Shown one piece after another: positions 28,789 to 37,686 of a stretch of 64,000 nucleotides of DNA (positions are counted from its first letter, which is position 1; each line of letters opens with the position of its first letter). The notes under the pieces are model-generated. The model was not told the origin of the DNA and made no database searches. It worked only from the letters and a program-made list of their open reading frames with translations. This DNA is from Streptococcus mutans (lineage in GTDB: Bacteria > Bacillota > Bacilli > Lactobacillales > Streptococcaceae), in NCBI RefSeq assembly GCF_006739205.1, contig NZ_AP019720.1, forward strand, positions 1,612,001 through 1,676,000. Direction: 5' to 3'. The position numbers and the translations under genes were made by a program.

Positions 28789-31700
28789 ATGTATAAAGCT
28801 GGTATTGATGTTGGTTCAACAACAGTTAAGGTCGTTGTCTTTGACCAAGATTATCATTTAATCTTTTCACGTTATGAACGCCATTTTTCAGACGTAAAAG
28901 CGGCAACTATCAAGATAATTCAAGAAGCCATATCTAAAATCGGTAATCAGGAGGTCTCCATTGCCATCACTGGCTCTGGAGGTATGGGACTGTCTGATGC
29001 GGCTGAAATTCCTTTTGTCCAAGAAGTTATCGCAGCAACTACCACCGTGGAAAAATTCATTCCACAAACAGATGTGGTTATTGAATTGGGCGGTGAAGAT
29101 GCCAAAATGACCTTCTTTGGGGATGCCCTCGAACAACGCATGAACGGAACTTGTGCTGGTGGTACAGGAGCTTTCATTGACCAAATGGCAGAATTGCTAA
29201 AAACAGATGCTAACGGTGTTAATGAATTGGCTAAAGAGTATGAAACCATCTATCCGATTGCCAGCCGTTGCGGTGTTTTTGCCAAAACAGATGTCCAACC
29301 GCTGATTAATGAAGGAGCCCGTAAGGAAGACATTGCGGCTTCCATCTTTCAGGCGGTCGTCAATCAAACTATTGCTGGACTAGCTTCTGGTCGTAAGATT
29401 ACAGGTAATATTGCCTTTTTAGGCGGACCGCTCTTTTTCATGAGTGAATTGCGCCAACGCTTCATTGAAACTCTGGATATCAAGTCTGAGAATGTTATTT
29501 TCCCAGAAAATCCTCAACTATTTGTTGCTATGGGAGCAGCCCTTGATGAAAATCAAAGCCAATTAAAATTATCACAAATTATTGATAACCTTAACAATAA
29601 TAGTTCTGATTCTCTTGTACCTAAAAGCACTTTAGATGTTCTCTTTAAAGACCAAGATGAGTTAGATACTTGGCGTCAACGCCACAATGAAGCTAGTGCT
29701 CTGCGTAAGGACATCTCTACCGCTTCTGGTCCAGTCTTCTTAGGAATTGATGCTGGTTCTACCACTTCAAAAGTTATTTTGACTGATCCTAATGGTAATA
29801 TTTTATTCGAGCATTACGGCAACAATTTAGGGCAACCTTTAGAAAATATCATTGTCATCCTCAAGCAAGTATACCAAGAATTACCAAGTACTGCTTTTAT
29901 AGCCAATTCTTGTGTCACTGGTTACGGAGAACACCTTATCAAGGCTGCTCTGCGAGTTGATAATGGCGAAGTTGAGACCGTTGCTCACTTCAAAGCTGCC
30001 AATTATTTTAATCCTGGTGTTGATTTCATTTTAGATATTGGTGGTCAGGATATGAAAGCCATGTCTGTTCAAGATGGGGCGCTCTCTAGCATCCAGCTCA
30101 ACGAGGCCTGCTCGTCTGGCTGCGGTTCTTTCATTGAAACCTTTGCCAAATCTCTCAAATACGATGTCAAAGATTTTGCTAAAGCAGCCCTTTTGGCTAA
30201 ACATCCTGTGGATTTGGGGTCAAAATGCACTGTCTTCATGAATTCCAAGGTCAAACAGGTACAAAAAGAAGGAGCCACTGTCGCTGACATCTCAGCAGGA
30301 CTTTCTTATTCTGTTATCAAAAACGCCCTTTACAAGGTTATCAAGGTCAAACGGCCAGAAGATTTGGGACAAAAGATTGTCGTTCAAGGCGGTACTTTTT
30401 ACAATGAAGCTGTTCTTCGAGCCTTTGAATTGGTCTCAGGTCGTGAAGTCGTTCGTCCCAACATTGCTGGACTTATGGGAGCCTACGGCTGTGCCCTTAT
30501 TGCCCAAGAAAAGTATGAAGACCATGCTCAGCCATCCAAACTCATGCAATTAGAAGAATTAACAGCATTCAAGGCAGAAAAAGAATTCACTCGATGTGGT
30601 CTTTGTGAAAATAATTGTTCCTTGACCGTTACTATCTTTAACGATGGCTCTAAATTTGTGACGGGTAATCGCTGTGAACGCGGTGCCGAAAAAGTCACCA
30701 AAATTAAATTTGACCGCAGCAAGCAAAAAGAAAATTTGGTTGATTATAAATACAAGAAGCTTTTTAAATTCAAGGCCTTATCTAAACGCGATGCTAAGCA
30801 TGGTGTGATGGGAATCCCTCGCGTTCTCAATCTATATGAAAATTATCCTCTATGGCATACTATCTTGACCGACCTAGGATTTCGTGTTCAAATTTCACCA
30901 AAATCTGATAAAAAACTTTATCAAAAGGGAATCGAAACCATTCCAAGTGATACCGTTTGTTACCCTGCTAAAATGGTACACGGTCATATTCAAGCTCTTA
31001 TTGATAAAAAAGTAGAAGCCATTTTCTATCCAAGTGTCATTTACGAACAAGTCGAAAATAAACAAGCACCTAATCATTACAACTGCCCTATTGTCCAAGG
31101 TTATCCAGAACTGATTGAAAAAAATATGGACCCCATTCGTAATAAAGAGGTCAAATATTTCCATCCCTTTGTTAATTTAGCTGATCCAGCAAGTGTTGTC
31201 CAAGCACTTGCCAAAGCTTTTGCAGATTATGATGATATAACGAACGAGCAGATTCACAAAGCCGTTGAACATGGCTTTCAAGCTTTAACGGATTTCAAAA
31301 CTGACTTACAAACCAAAGCAGATGAACTCTTAACACACTTGGCAATGAACAATGAAAAAGCTATTGTATTGTCAGGTCGTCCTTATCATCTTGATCCAGA
31401 AATCAATCATGGTATCGCTAATATCATTACTCAGGAAGGTTTCCATGTGCTGACTGAAGATATGGTATCGGGTCTTGAAGAGGTTGATGGCTTGCGTGTT
31501 GTCAATCAATGGGTCTACCATTCTCGACTTTACGCCGCTGCCAAGGTCGTTTCTAAAAATCCTAATTTGGAACTGGTTCAGCTTAATAGTTTTGGTTGTG
31601 GTCTTGATGCTGTCACAACAGATCAAGTTGAAGAAATCATGCGCGGTCATAACAAACTCTACACCGTTCTTAAGATTGACGAAGGCAGCAATATGGGAGC

Positions 31701-33090
31701 TATTCGTATCCGTCTGCGTTCGCTTAAGGCAGCCGTGAAAGAACGTGACCAAAAAGTCAAAAAGGCTAAGCTTGATCACATTTTCAACCAAACACCACAA
31801 TTTCCACAGGAGCTAGAAAATGAAGAAAGCAAACAAAGGCCTATCTTCACCAAGGACATGAAAAAGACCCATACCCTGCTCATGCCAATGCTATCGCCTA
31901 TTCATCAAAATGGTCTCATTGAAGAAGCCTTTAAGCAATCAGGTTACAATGTTGTCATATTGCCAGCCATGGATCGCAAGGCAGTTGACGTAGGATTAAA
32001 ATTTGTCCACAATGATGCCTGCTATCCTGCTATTATTACTATTGGTCAATTAGTTGAAGCCCTACAAAGCGGTCAATATGATCTCAACAATACCAGTGTC
32101 ATGATGACGCAAACTGGCGGCGGTTGTCGAGCAACCAATTATATTCCGCTTTTACGCAAAGCTCTTAAGGACGCTGGTTTTCCACAAATTCCTGTTGTCT
32201 CTATTTCTATGGGAAATCAAGGAACTGAAGAAACACCGGGATGGAAACTTAACTATTCTTTTGTCAAACGTCTGCTTATCAGTGTGCTCTACGGCGATCT
32301 TTTCGAACGCTTACTCTACCGCGTGCGTCCTTACGAGTCTGTTAAAGGCTCAGCTAATACTCTTTATGACAAATGGTTAGAAATTGCTCGTAAAAATGTC
32401 AAATCAGGTTCTTACTTTGAATTCAATCGTAATATGAAACGTATTATTCGTGAGTTTGACAAGCTGGAAACAGTTAATTTTGGACAAAAACCACGCGTTG
32501 GTGTTGTCGGAGAAATTTTGGTTAAATATGCTCCAACAGCCAACAATGACATCGTTGGTATTATTGAAAGAGAGGGGGGTGAAGCTGTTGTTCCAGATTT
32601 GATTGGTTTTATGAATTATTCACTGTTTAATCAAATCTGGAAAGCTGATGAACTCAATATGAGTCAAAAAACAAAACGCTTGGCTAAACTAGGTATTGAT
32701 GCTATTAACCTCCTTGAAAAGCCAATGAATAAAGCACTTGAAAAATCGGAACGTTTTGAAGGCATTGAGTCTATTTATAACATTGCTGATAGTGCTTCCA
32801 AGATTATCTCTATTGGTAATCATACAGGTGAGGGTTGGTTCCTGACTGGTGAAATGATTGAACTGCTTAATAATGATGTTAAAAACATCGTCTGTCTGCA
32901 GCCATTTGGCTGTCTGCCCAACCATATCGTTGGTAAGGGAATGGTAAAAGAACTTCGCAGGCAGTATAAAGGGGCTAATATCGCTCCTATTGACTACGAC
33001 CCAGGTTCTTCAGAAGTCAATCAGCTCAACCGTATTCGTCTTATGATGACAACTGCTAAGAAAATGCAAAAGACCAAAGTCAATGCTTAG
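28789..33090 (+). CDS. Acyl-CoA dehydratase-activase fusion protein (two BadF/HgdC-type ATPase domains, DUF2229, HgdB-like)
   Basis: This 1433-residue protein fuses two ASKHA ATPase domains of the 2-hydroxyacyl-CoA dehydratase activator type (DVGSTTVKVV at 5-14; DAGSTTSKVI at 321-330). Both keep the cysteines that bind the shared [4Fe-4S] cluster in HgdC: Cys122/Cys161 in the first and Cys441/Cys480 in the second. A Cys-rich segment follows (C603-GLC606-ENNC610 and Cys629). Next come a DUF2229 region (about 660-880) and an HgdB-like region with Cys1078 and Cys1113 (GGGCRATNY). ATP-driven low-potential electron transfer is expected from the family. The substrate is unknown. The ribosome-binding site is weak. 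Confidence 0.88.
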   Translation: MYKAGIDVGSTTVKVVVFDQDYHLIFSRYERHFSDVKAATIKIIQEAISKIGNQEVSIAITGSGGMGLSDAAEIPFVQEVIAATTTVEKFIPQTDVVIELGGEDAKMTFFGDALEQRMNGTCAGGTGAFIDQMAELLKTDANGVNELAKEYETIYPIASRCGVFAKTDVQPLINEGARKEDIAASIFQAVVNQTIAGLASGRKITGNIAFLGGPLFFMSELRQRFIETLDIKSENVIFPENPQLFVAMGAALDENQSQLKLSQIIDNLNNNSSDSLVPKSTLDVLFKDQDELDTWRQRHNEASALRKDISTASGPVFLGIDAGSTTSKVILTDPNGNILFEHYGNNLGQPLENIIVILKQVYQELPSTAFIANSCVTGYGEHLIKAALRVDNGEVETVAHFKAANYFNPGVDFILDIGGQDMKAMSVQDGALSSIQLNEACSSGCGSFIETFAKSLKYDVKDFAKAALLAKHPVDLGSKCTVFMNSKVKQVQKEGATVADISAGLSYSVIKNALYKVIKVKRPEDLGQKIVVQGGTFYNEAVLRAFELVSGREVVRPNIAGLMGAYGCALIAQEKYEDHAQPSKLMQLEELTAFKAEKEFTRCGLCENNCSLTVTIFNDGSKFVTGNRCERGAEKVTKIKFDRSKQKENLVDYKYKKLFKFKALSKRDAKHGVMGIPRVLNLYENYPLWHTILTDLGFRVQISPKSDKKLYQKGIETIPSDTVCYPAKMVHGHIQALIDKKVEAIFYPSVIYEQVENKQAPNHYNCPIVQGYPELIEKNMDPIRNKEVKYFHPFVNLADPASVVQALAKAFADYDDITNEQIHKAVEHGFQALTDFKTDLQTKADELLTHLAMNNEKAIVLSGRPYHLDPEINHGIANIITQEGFHVLTEDMVSGLEEVDGLRVVNQWVYHSRLYAAAKVVSKNPNLELVQLNSFGCGLDAVTTDQVEEIMRGHNKLYTVLKIDEGSNMGAIRIRLRSLKAAVKERDQKVKKAKLDHIFNQTPQFPQELENEESKQRPIFTKDMKKTHTLLMPMLSPIHQNGLIEEAFKQSGYNVVILPAMDRKAVDVGLKFVHNDACYPAIITIGQLVEALQSGQYDLNNTSVMMTQTGGGCRATNYIPLLRKALKDAGFPQIPVVSISMGNQGTEETPGWKLNYSFVKRLLISVLYGDLFERLLYRVRPYESVKGSANTLYDKWLEIARKNVKSGSYFEFNRNMKRIIREFDKLETVNFGQKPRVGVVGEILVKYAPTANNDIVGIIEREGGEAVVPDLIGFMNYSLFNQIWKADELNMSQKTKRLAKLGIDAINLLEKPMNKALEKSERFEGIESIYNIADSASKIISIGNHTGEGWFLTGEMIELLNNDVKNIVCLQPFGCLPNHIVGKGMVKELRRQYKGANIAPIDYDPGSSEVNQLNRIRLMMTTAKKMQKTKVNA

Positions 33091-33147
33091 TTAAAAAATA
33101 AGTCTAAATGACAAGCCGTTTTTGTCCTAATTTTTTTATTAACTATT

Positions 33148-33193
33148 AAAAAAGGCTGGAATGTCGTTCACAAAACGACTTCCACGCCTTTTT
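33148..33193. terminator. Bidirectional terminator between the activase gene and nagA
   Basis: AAAAGGC-GGAA-GTCGTT and AACGAC-TCC-GCCTTTTT pair with two small mismatches around CACAA. It lies between convergent genes, with A-rich and T-rich flanks usable from both sides. Confidence 0.8.
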
Positions 33194-33223
33194 CTTTTTA
33201 TAATCATCTTTCTTTACTTGCCT

Positions 33224-34375
33224 TTATTGATATTCATAAACTTTTTTACCTGCTAAATAAGTTGCGCGTAAGTTCATCTCTTTATCCAACACGATAAAAT
33301 CTGCTAGGTGTCCTTCTTTTATTTGACCGCAAACATCATCTATACCAACAGATATAGCTGGAATAAGACTTGCCATCATAATAGCATCAGCTTTAGAGAC
33401 AAGGCCCCAATCAACAATATTTTTGACACCATCTTTCAATTGCAAAATAGAACCCGCCAAGGCACCATTTGATTTCAATCGAGCAGTGCCATTTTCAACA
33501 GTAACAGGGTATTCTCCCAACATGTAATTTCCATCAGGCTGACCGCCAGCTGACATACAATCCGTAATCAAAACCACATGATCAGGTCGCTTTTGATGCA
33601 GAAGAATGTCACAAGCACAAGTATGCACATGGTAACCATCACAAATCAATTCGGCATAAGTATTAGGAATGTCATAAACAGCTCCGACCATACCCGGTTC
33701 ACGATGATTGAGCCCCCGCATACCATTATAAGCATGCACCCAAACAGAGGCACCAGCTTCAACTGCCTCAACAGCTTCTTGATAGGTTGCATCAGAATGT
33801 CCTAAAGCCACAACAACCCCTCGCTTGCATGCATAAGAGATAAATTCAGCTGTTCCTTCACGCTCAGGTGCAAGGGCAATCTTCTTTAAGAGTCCCTTGG
33901 AACTTGCTAACCACTGATCCAATTCACTAGTTGAGGGATTTCGCATATAAGAAGGATTTTGCGCACCTTTATACTTTTCAGTGAAATAAGGACCTTCAAA
34001 GAACAGACCTTGAATGTGAGCACCCGTTTCCTTACCTGCAAATTTGGCTGTCGTTTGACAGACTTTATTTAAAGTTTCAAAGGAAGCTGTTAGCCCTGTT
34101 GGTAAAAAACTAGTCACACCAGCCGAGAGCAATTCTCGACTCATTGTCGCTAAGGATTCTTCTTTATTATCCATTACATCGGCTCCTGCAAAGCCATGGA
34201 TATGTGTGTCAACAAGTCCAGGCGCAATTTCATATCCTGAATAATCAAGCACTTGAGCACCTTCTGGAACAGTGCTCAGCCATTTTCCAAAAGAATCATC
34301 AACTAGTTCTAAATAACCACCCAATTTTGTTTCATAAGGATAATAAAACTTATTTGCTTTAATGTATGTCGTCAC
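33224..34375 (-). CDS. nagA: N-acetylglucosamine-6-phosphate deacetylase
   Basis: NagA deacetylates GlcNAc-6-P, feeding amino sugars into glycolysis and wall synthesis. I start it at the GTG at 34375, which follows GGAGGTGTAAA; the in-frame ATG nine codons earlier overlaps that site. This gives 383 residues. Motifs: DTHIHGFAGADVMD (metal site), FFEGPYF, ALGHSDATYQEA, HAYNGMRGLNHREPG, CDGYHVH and LITDCMSAGG with the catalytic Asp. It is a single gene with its own promoter and a NagR-like operator. Confidence 0.96.
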   Translation of the reverse strand: MTTYIKANKFYYPYETKLGGYLELVDDSFGKWLSTVPEGAQVLDYSGYEIAPGLVDTHIHGFAGADVMDNKEESLATMSRELLSAGVTSFLPTGLTASFETLNKVCQTTAKFAGKETGAHIQGLFFEGPYFTEKYKGAQNPSYMRNPSTSELDQWLASSKGLLKKIALAPEREGTAEFISYACKRGVVVALGHSDATYQEAVEAVEAGASVWVHAYNGMRGLNHREPGMVGAVYDIPNTYAELICDGYHVHTCACDILLHQKRPDHVVLITDCMSAGGQPDGNYMLGEYPVTVENGTARLKSNGALAGSILQLKDGVKNIVDWGLVSKADAIMMASLIPAISVGIDDVCGQIKEGHLADFIVLDKEMNLRATYLAGKKVYEYQ

Positions 34376-34400
34376 TTTACACCTCCATATTGTTACTTTC

Positions 34401-34429
34401 ATTATACTCTTATTAATAACAGTTGTAAA
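34401..34429 (-). promoter_or_regulatory. nagA promoter
   Basis: TTTACA (34429-34424) and TATAAT (34406-34401) are separated by 17 bases, about 26 bases upstream of the chosen GTG start. Confidence 0.8.
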
Positions 34430-34443
34430 TGGTATATACCAAA
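34428..34443. promoter_or_regulatory. NagR-like operator (GntR family) at nagA
   Basis: TGGTATATACCA is a perfect 12-bp palindrome abutting the nagA -35 box. It resembles the TGGT...ACCA dre-type sites of NagR/DasR regulators that control amino-sugar genes. Position suggests repression by blocking RNA polymerase. The 320-bp gap upstream holds only a 56-codon frame (34630-34460, minus) without a ribosome-binding site. Confidence 0.6.
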
Positions 34444-34707
34444 TTTCTTCTTTAGGCCATCAGCAAAGCTTCATACCAAGCAAATTAATTCCTGTTCTCT
34501 TCAAAAACCATCGAGGAAGCCGATTATCATAGGCATATTCATACCTGTATAATATAGCCTTCCAGCAATAATTTAAAATAATAAAATGTGCTGTCCCATT
34601 AAAGCTGCCAACCAATATAATCTTCCTCATGATTAAATAAGGTCAAAAATTTCATTTTAAAGCCTTCAATTCCTTTTTATGCTATCTAGCTTCTCATAAT
34701 CAACAAT

Positions 34708-34738
34708 AAAAAAACAAGAGAAATTACTCTTGTTTTTT
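34708..34738 (-). terminator. Terminator overlapping the DUF3021 stop codon
   Basis: AAAACAAGAG and CTCTTGTTTT form a 10-bp stem ending in seven T residues on the minus strand. The 5' arm encodes the last residues (KKQE) and stop of the DUF3021 protein. Confidence 0.8.
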
Positions 34739-35122
34739 ATGGCGCTCAGATAAGACCTGATTAATCTTTTGTGTTTTCAAGTAAATATCCAAACGAACAC
34801 CTCCCCAAATAATAATATAAATAAGAATAAAGTCAATCCAGAAACGCGGCAAAGCCAAAATATCTGCCCAGCCATTATAAATCATCATGGCAGACACCAC
34901 ACCAAGAGTCACCCAAAAATGAATGATTAAAAGCTTTAAAAAGGAGAAGCGTTCACTTTCGAAAATCAGACTAATAACACCAATACAAGCACTCATGATA
35001 AAAATACTGACAATATTACTTTTAGAAACGGGTGACTTTTGAACATTAAAGAGCAGAACAAGCAAGTAGACTAAGCTGCCTGTACGGATTCCTGAAAGTA
35101 TGTTGCTAACAATTGTTTTCAT
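34724..35122 (-). CDS. DUF3021 membrane protein
   Basis: This 132-residue protein has four predicted membrane helices (about 13-26, 38-54, 64-82, 92-108) and a charged tail ending KKQE. DUF3021 proteins are encoded beside LytTR-type regulators in many Firmicutes, and in related LytTR-membrane protein pairs (HdrRM, BrsRM) the membrane partner inhibits the regulator. It is 13 bp downstream of the LytTR gene and last in a four-gene operon. Inhibition of the regulator is inferred, not shown. Confidence 0.82.
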   Translation of the reverse strand: MKTIVSNILSGIRTGSLVYLLVLLFNVQKSPVSKSNIVSIFIMSACIGVISLIFESERFSFLKLLIIHFWVTLGVVSAMMIYNGWADILALPRFWIDFILIYIIIWGGVRLDIYLKTQKINQVLSERHKKQE

Positions 35123-35135
35123 CTTTCTTTCCTTT

Positions 35136-35594
35136 CTAAATGCCCAGCTGAGTCATTAAACCTTTAACATACTTGCGACTGACGCTTGATTTGATATTAC
35201 TGCTTAACTTTGCCATCATGTTCCCCGAAAAACTGTCTGACAGAGATTCCAGATGGTCAAGATTAATCAGGGCATGTTTGGAAATTTGAATAAAGTTAGA
35301 TTTATTCAGACGATTGGCAAAATGAACCAAGGTCTCAGTCGTGGTAAATACACCCGTTAAAGTATAAATTTTAAGTGTCGTCTGATTTACATCAACTAAA
35401 ATAATGTCATCTAGCTTCAACATCATAATTTTATCCATACTTTTGATAGGAATAGAATTACTAGATATCATCTGATAGTTGCTGATATAATCCAACAACT
35501 GTTGAATAGCACTTGTCTTTTCCGCCGCCTTGACTAAGACAAGGGGGCTGTCAGTCGAAATTTGTGAATCCTGTTCGAATTGACTTTCTACCAC
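35136..35594 (-). CDS. LytTR-domain DNA-binding regulator
   Basis: This 152-residue protein has a C-terminal LytTR domain (about 48-150: SIPIKSMDKIMMLKLDDIIL, then TLVHFANRLNKSNFIQISKHALINLDHLESL and SVSRKYVKGLMTQLG). There is no receiver domain, so it is not a classical response regulator. The start is GTG after AGAGG. It lies between an ABC transporter and a DUF3021 membrane protein, like the LytTR regulatory systems known in S. mutans. It probably controls its own operon. Confidence 0.88.
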   Translation of the reverse strand: MVESQFEQDSQISTDSPLVLVKAAEKTSAIQQLLDYISNYQMISSNSIPIKSMDKIMMLKLDDIILVDVNQTTLKIYTLTGVFTTTETLVHFANRLNKSNFIQISKHALINLDHLESLSDSFSGNMMAKLSSNIKSSVSRKYVKGLMTQLGI

Positions 35595-35607
35595 CTATTT
35601 TTCCTCT

Positions 35608-36465
35608 CTAAATGAGGGCTTGGTATTTTCGCAAAGCATTTTGTAAACAAAAGATGAGAACACCAGCCACTAAGATACCTATCACTATATAGTAAGTATC
35701 AGTATTTGTCAATAAATTTTGCCAATTCAAGCGAATCCCCATCATTTTTTCAAAATGCTCTCTAGCATTTGCTTGACTAAAATTGTCTTTAAGAGTATCT
35801 GACATTAAGGTTTGTCTAAATAAAGAAGCGATATAAGCACCCGGAGTCAGCTTCATGATGGTTTGCGCTGTATCTGGCAGGGCACCGATTGGAACATAGG
35901 TACCTACAAGAAATCCAGAGGCAGCTCCAAAAATAGTAGCTAGTTTCCCAAGATTATCAACCGATTGAATGCGATTCACGATCAGAGCATTAATGATGGT
36001 TGAAATCAGTGTATTTAAAATCATGATAAAGATAAGCTGCAAAAGAACAGTCCAAGAAAGTGTTACTTTATCAGTAAAATAGAAATACGTTCCCATAATC
36101 GTCAGCATAATAGCCTGCATGATAAAACCAACAAGAGCAGCGCTGATAATATAACTTAAAGAAAGAGGCCAATAACCTAAATCTGTAATCAAAAGATCTT
36201 GACGGACATGACTTTCTTTGTCTTTTGTCCATTGTGAAAGGTTAGATAAGGTTGTTGTAATCCCCGTAATAGCTAAGGTTCCACCAATAAGCCATGTATC
36301 TAAGAGTTGATTGGTATTGTCAATTTGAGACCAAGAAGATTCAATATTATCCTTTAGAAATACCAAATAAAGAATAAAAGAAATCAGAGCACCCAGTAGT
36401 GAGAAAACCACACCGCTGCGATTGCGGAAATAGAGCAAACAATTACGTTTAACCAAAGCCAACAT
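35608..36465 (-). CDS. ABC-2 type transporter permease
   Basis: This 285-residue protein has about six membrane helices and fits the ABC-2/DrrB exporter permease class (MLALVKRNCLLYFRNRSGVVFSLLGALISF at the start, and a GFLVGTYVPIGALPDTAQTIMKLTPGAY motif before the fifth helix). It follows directly on the ATPase gene: the TAA stop is immediately next to its ATG. The family exports drugs, lipids or peptides; the substrate here is unknown. Confidence 0.9.
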   Translation of the reverse strand: MLALVKRNCLLYFRNRSGVVFSLLGALISFILYLVFLKDNIESSWSQIDNTNQLLDTWLIGGTLAITGITTTLSNLSQWTKDKESHVRQDLLITDLGYWPLSLSYIISAALVGFIMQAIMLTIMGTYFYFTDKVTLSWTVLLQLIFIMILNTLISTIINALIVNRIQSVDNLGKLATIFGAASGFLVGTYVPIGALPDTAQTIMKLTPGAYIASLFRQTLMSDTLKDNFSQANAREHFEKMMGIRLNWQNLLTNTDTYYIVIGILVAGVLIFCLQNALRKYQALI

Positions 36466-37335
36466 TTAACGTACCTCCCGTCCAGTTAAGGCTATAAAAG
36501 CATCATCCATTGTGCCAGAGCGAAATTCAAAATTATCAATCAAATCACGACAATCATTAATAATATCTAAAGCCGATTGAGCTGTTTCAGGTTTTAAAAT
36601 GATTTCTCCTTCATTGACCTTTTCAATCAAGGAATCATCTCTCAGATAATCAAGTAAAGGATCAATATTTCCTGTTTGTAGTTTGAGAATGTTTTTAGCA
36701 TATTTTCCCTTAATTTGATTGGCTGTTCCTTGGGCAATAATTTGACCATGATCAACAATATAAACCTGATCAGCACTGTCTGCTTCATCCAAATAATGTG
36801 TTGTCAGAACAACCGTCATTTTTTGCTTTTCCTGAAGCAAATTCAGCAAGTCCCAGATAGCTTCTCTCGTTTGAATATCAAGACCTGTTGTCGGCTCATC
36901 CAAAAAGAGAATGTCTGGATTGTTTAGCAGAGCACGCGCGATATCAACACGCCGTTTTTGCCCTCCTGATAGGCTTCCATATTGTTGATGGCTAAAATTG
37001 GTCAAACCTAATTGGTCAATCAACTCTTCGACTTTCCCAGAAGCAACTTGCTTATACTGACAAGCACGAATTTGTAAATTTTCCTTAACCGTTAACATTT
37101 CATCTAAGACACTGTTTTGGAAAACAACACCGATTTTAATTTCTTGAGCATAATGAACACTCCCTGAATCTGGCTGTGATAGCCCAATCAGCATTTGAAT
37201 GGTAGAAGATTTACCAGCACCGTTAGGACCAAGGATAGCCGTAAAACTTCCTTTTTCAATTTCTAAGTTAACATGGTTGACGGCAATATGTTGACCATAA
37301 GTTTTAGTAAGATCTTGTGTTTTAAGTATCATCAT
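36466..37335 (-). CDS. ABC-2 type transporter ATP-binding protein
   Basis: This 289-residue ATPase has Walker A GPNGAGKSST, Q-loop GVVFQNSVLD, signature LSGGQKRRVDIARAL, Walker B ILFLDEPTTGLD and H-loop TTHYLDEAD. It ends with a DrrA-like C-terminal domain (FRSGTMDDAFIALTGREVR). It is the first gene of the operon with permease, LytTR regulator and DUF3021 protein. AAAGGA precedes the ATG. This looks like a self-contained export/regulation module. Confidence 0.93.
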   Translation of the reverse strand: MMILKTQDLTKTYGQHIAVNHVNLEIEKGSFTAILGPNGAGKSSTIQMLIGLSQPDSGSVHYAQEIKIGVVFQNSVLDEMLTVKENLQIRACQYKQVASGKVEELIDQLGLTNFSHQQYGSLSGGQKRRVDIARALLNNPDILFLDEPTTGLDIQTREAIWDLLNLLQEKQKMTVVLTTHYLDEADSADQVYIVDHGQIIAQGTANQIKGKYAKNILKLQTGNIDPLLDYLRDDSLIEKVNEGEIILKPETAQSALDIINDCRDLIDNFEFRSGTMDDAFIALTGREVR

Positions 37336-37533
37336 AAATATCCTTTCTTAAATATTCTGACCATAGTCTATCAAAAGCAAAAATAAAAATCTCGGCTTTT
37401 TGGATAAGAGGTTAAAATAACTAGATAAGATGTCCTATTCGGAAAACGAAATACTTTCTGCTTTGATTCTTTTTGGCAAATCTTGCTAGGCTTGGTTTTT
37501 CCTCTGCTTTCTATTATAATAGGATTATTATTT

Positions 37534-37637
37534 AATACTCAAAAAATTAAAATTAAACTAGGCGACGAGTTGCAGGCCATACTAACGTACAGCAAAACGA
37601 AGTTAACAACCTATCATTTTGATTTTTGAAGAGTATT
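37534..37637. repeat. MITE-like intergenic repeat with AATACTC/GAGTATT ends
   Basis: A 104-bp element is bounded by AATACTC and GAGTATT, with AAAAATTAAAAT and ATTTTGATTTTT extending the inverted ends. The centre carries GCGACGAGTTGCAGGCC. It resembles the small non-autonomous repeats common in streptococcal intergenic regions that end in GAAGAGTATT. It lies between the ABC operon promoter and the YgjV gene. The rest of the 350-bp gap holds only promoter-like A/T-rich sequence. Confidence 0.55.
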
Positions 37638-37686
37638 AATTTTTGACAATCAAAAATGGTAACTTTAATGAATTCTTCCAATTGCA

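Noticed and set aside
34460-34630. 56-codon minus-strand frame upstream of nagA (MRKIILVGSFNGTAHFIILN...)
   Set aside because: It has no ribosome-binding site and no recognised family; it may be a remnant but is not supported as a gene.
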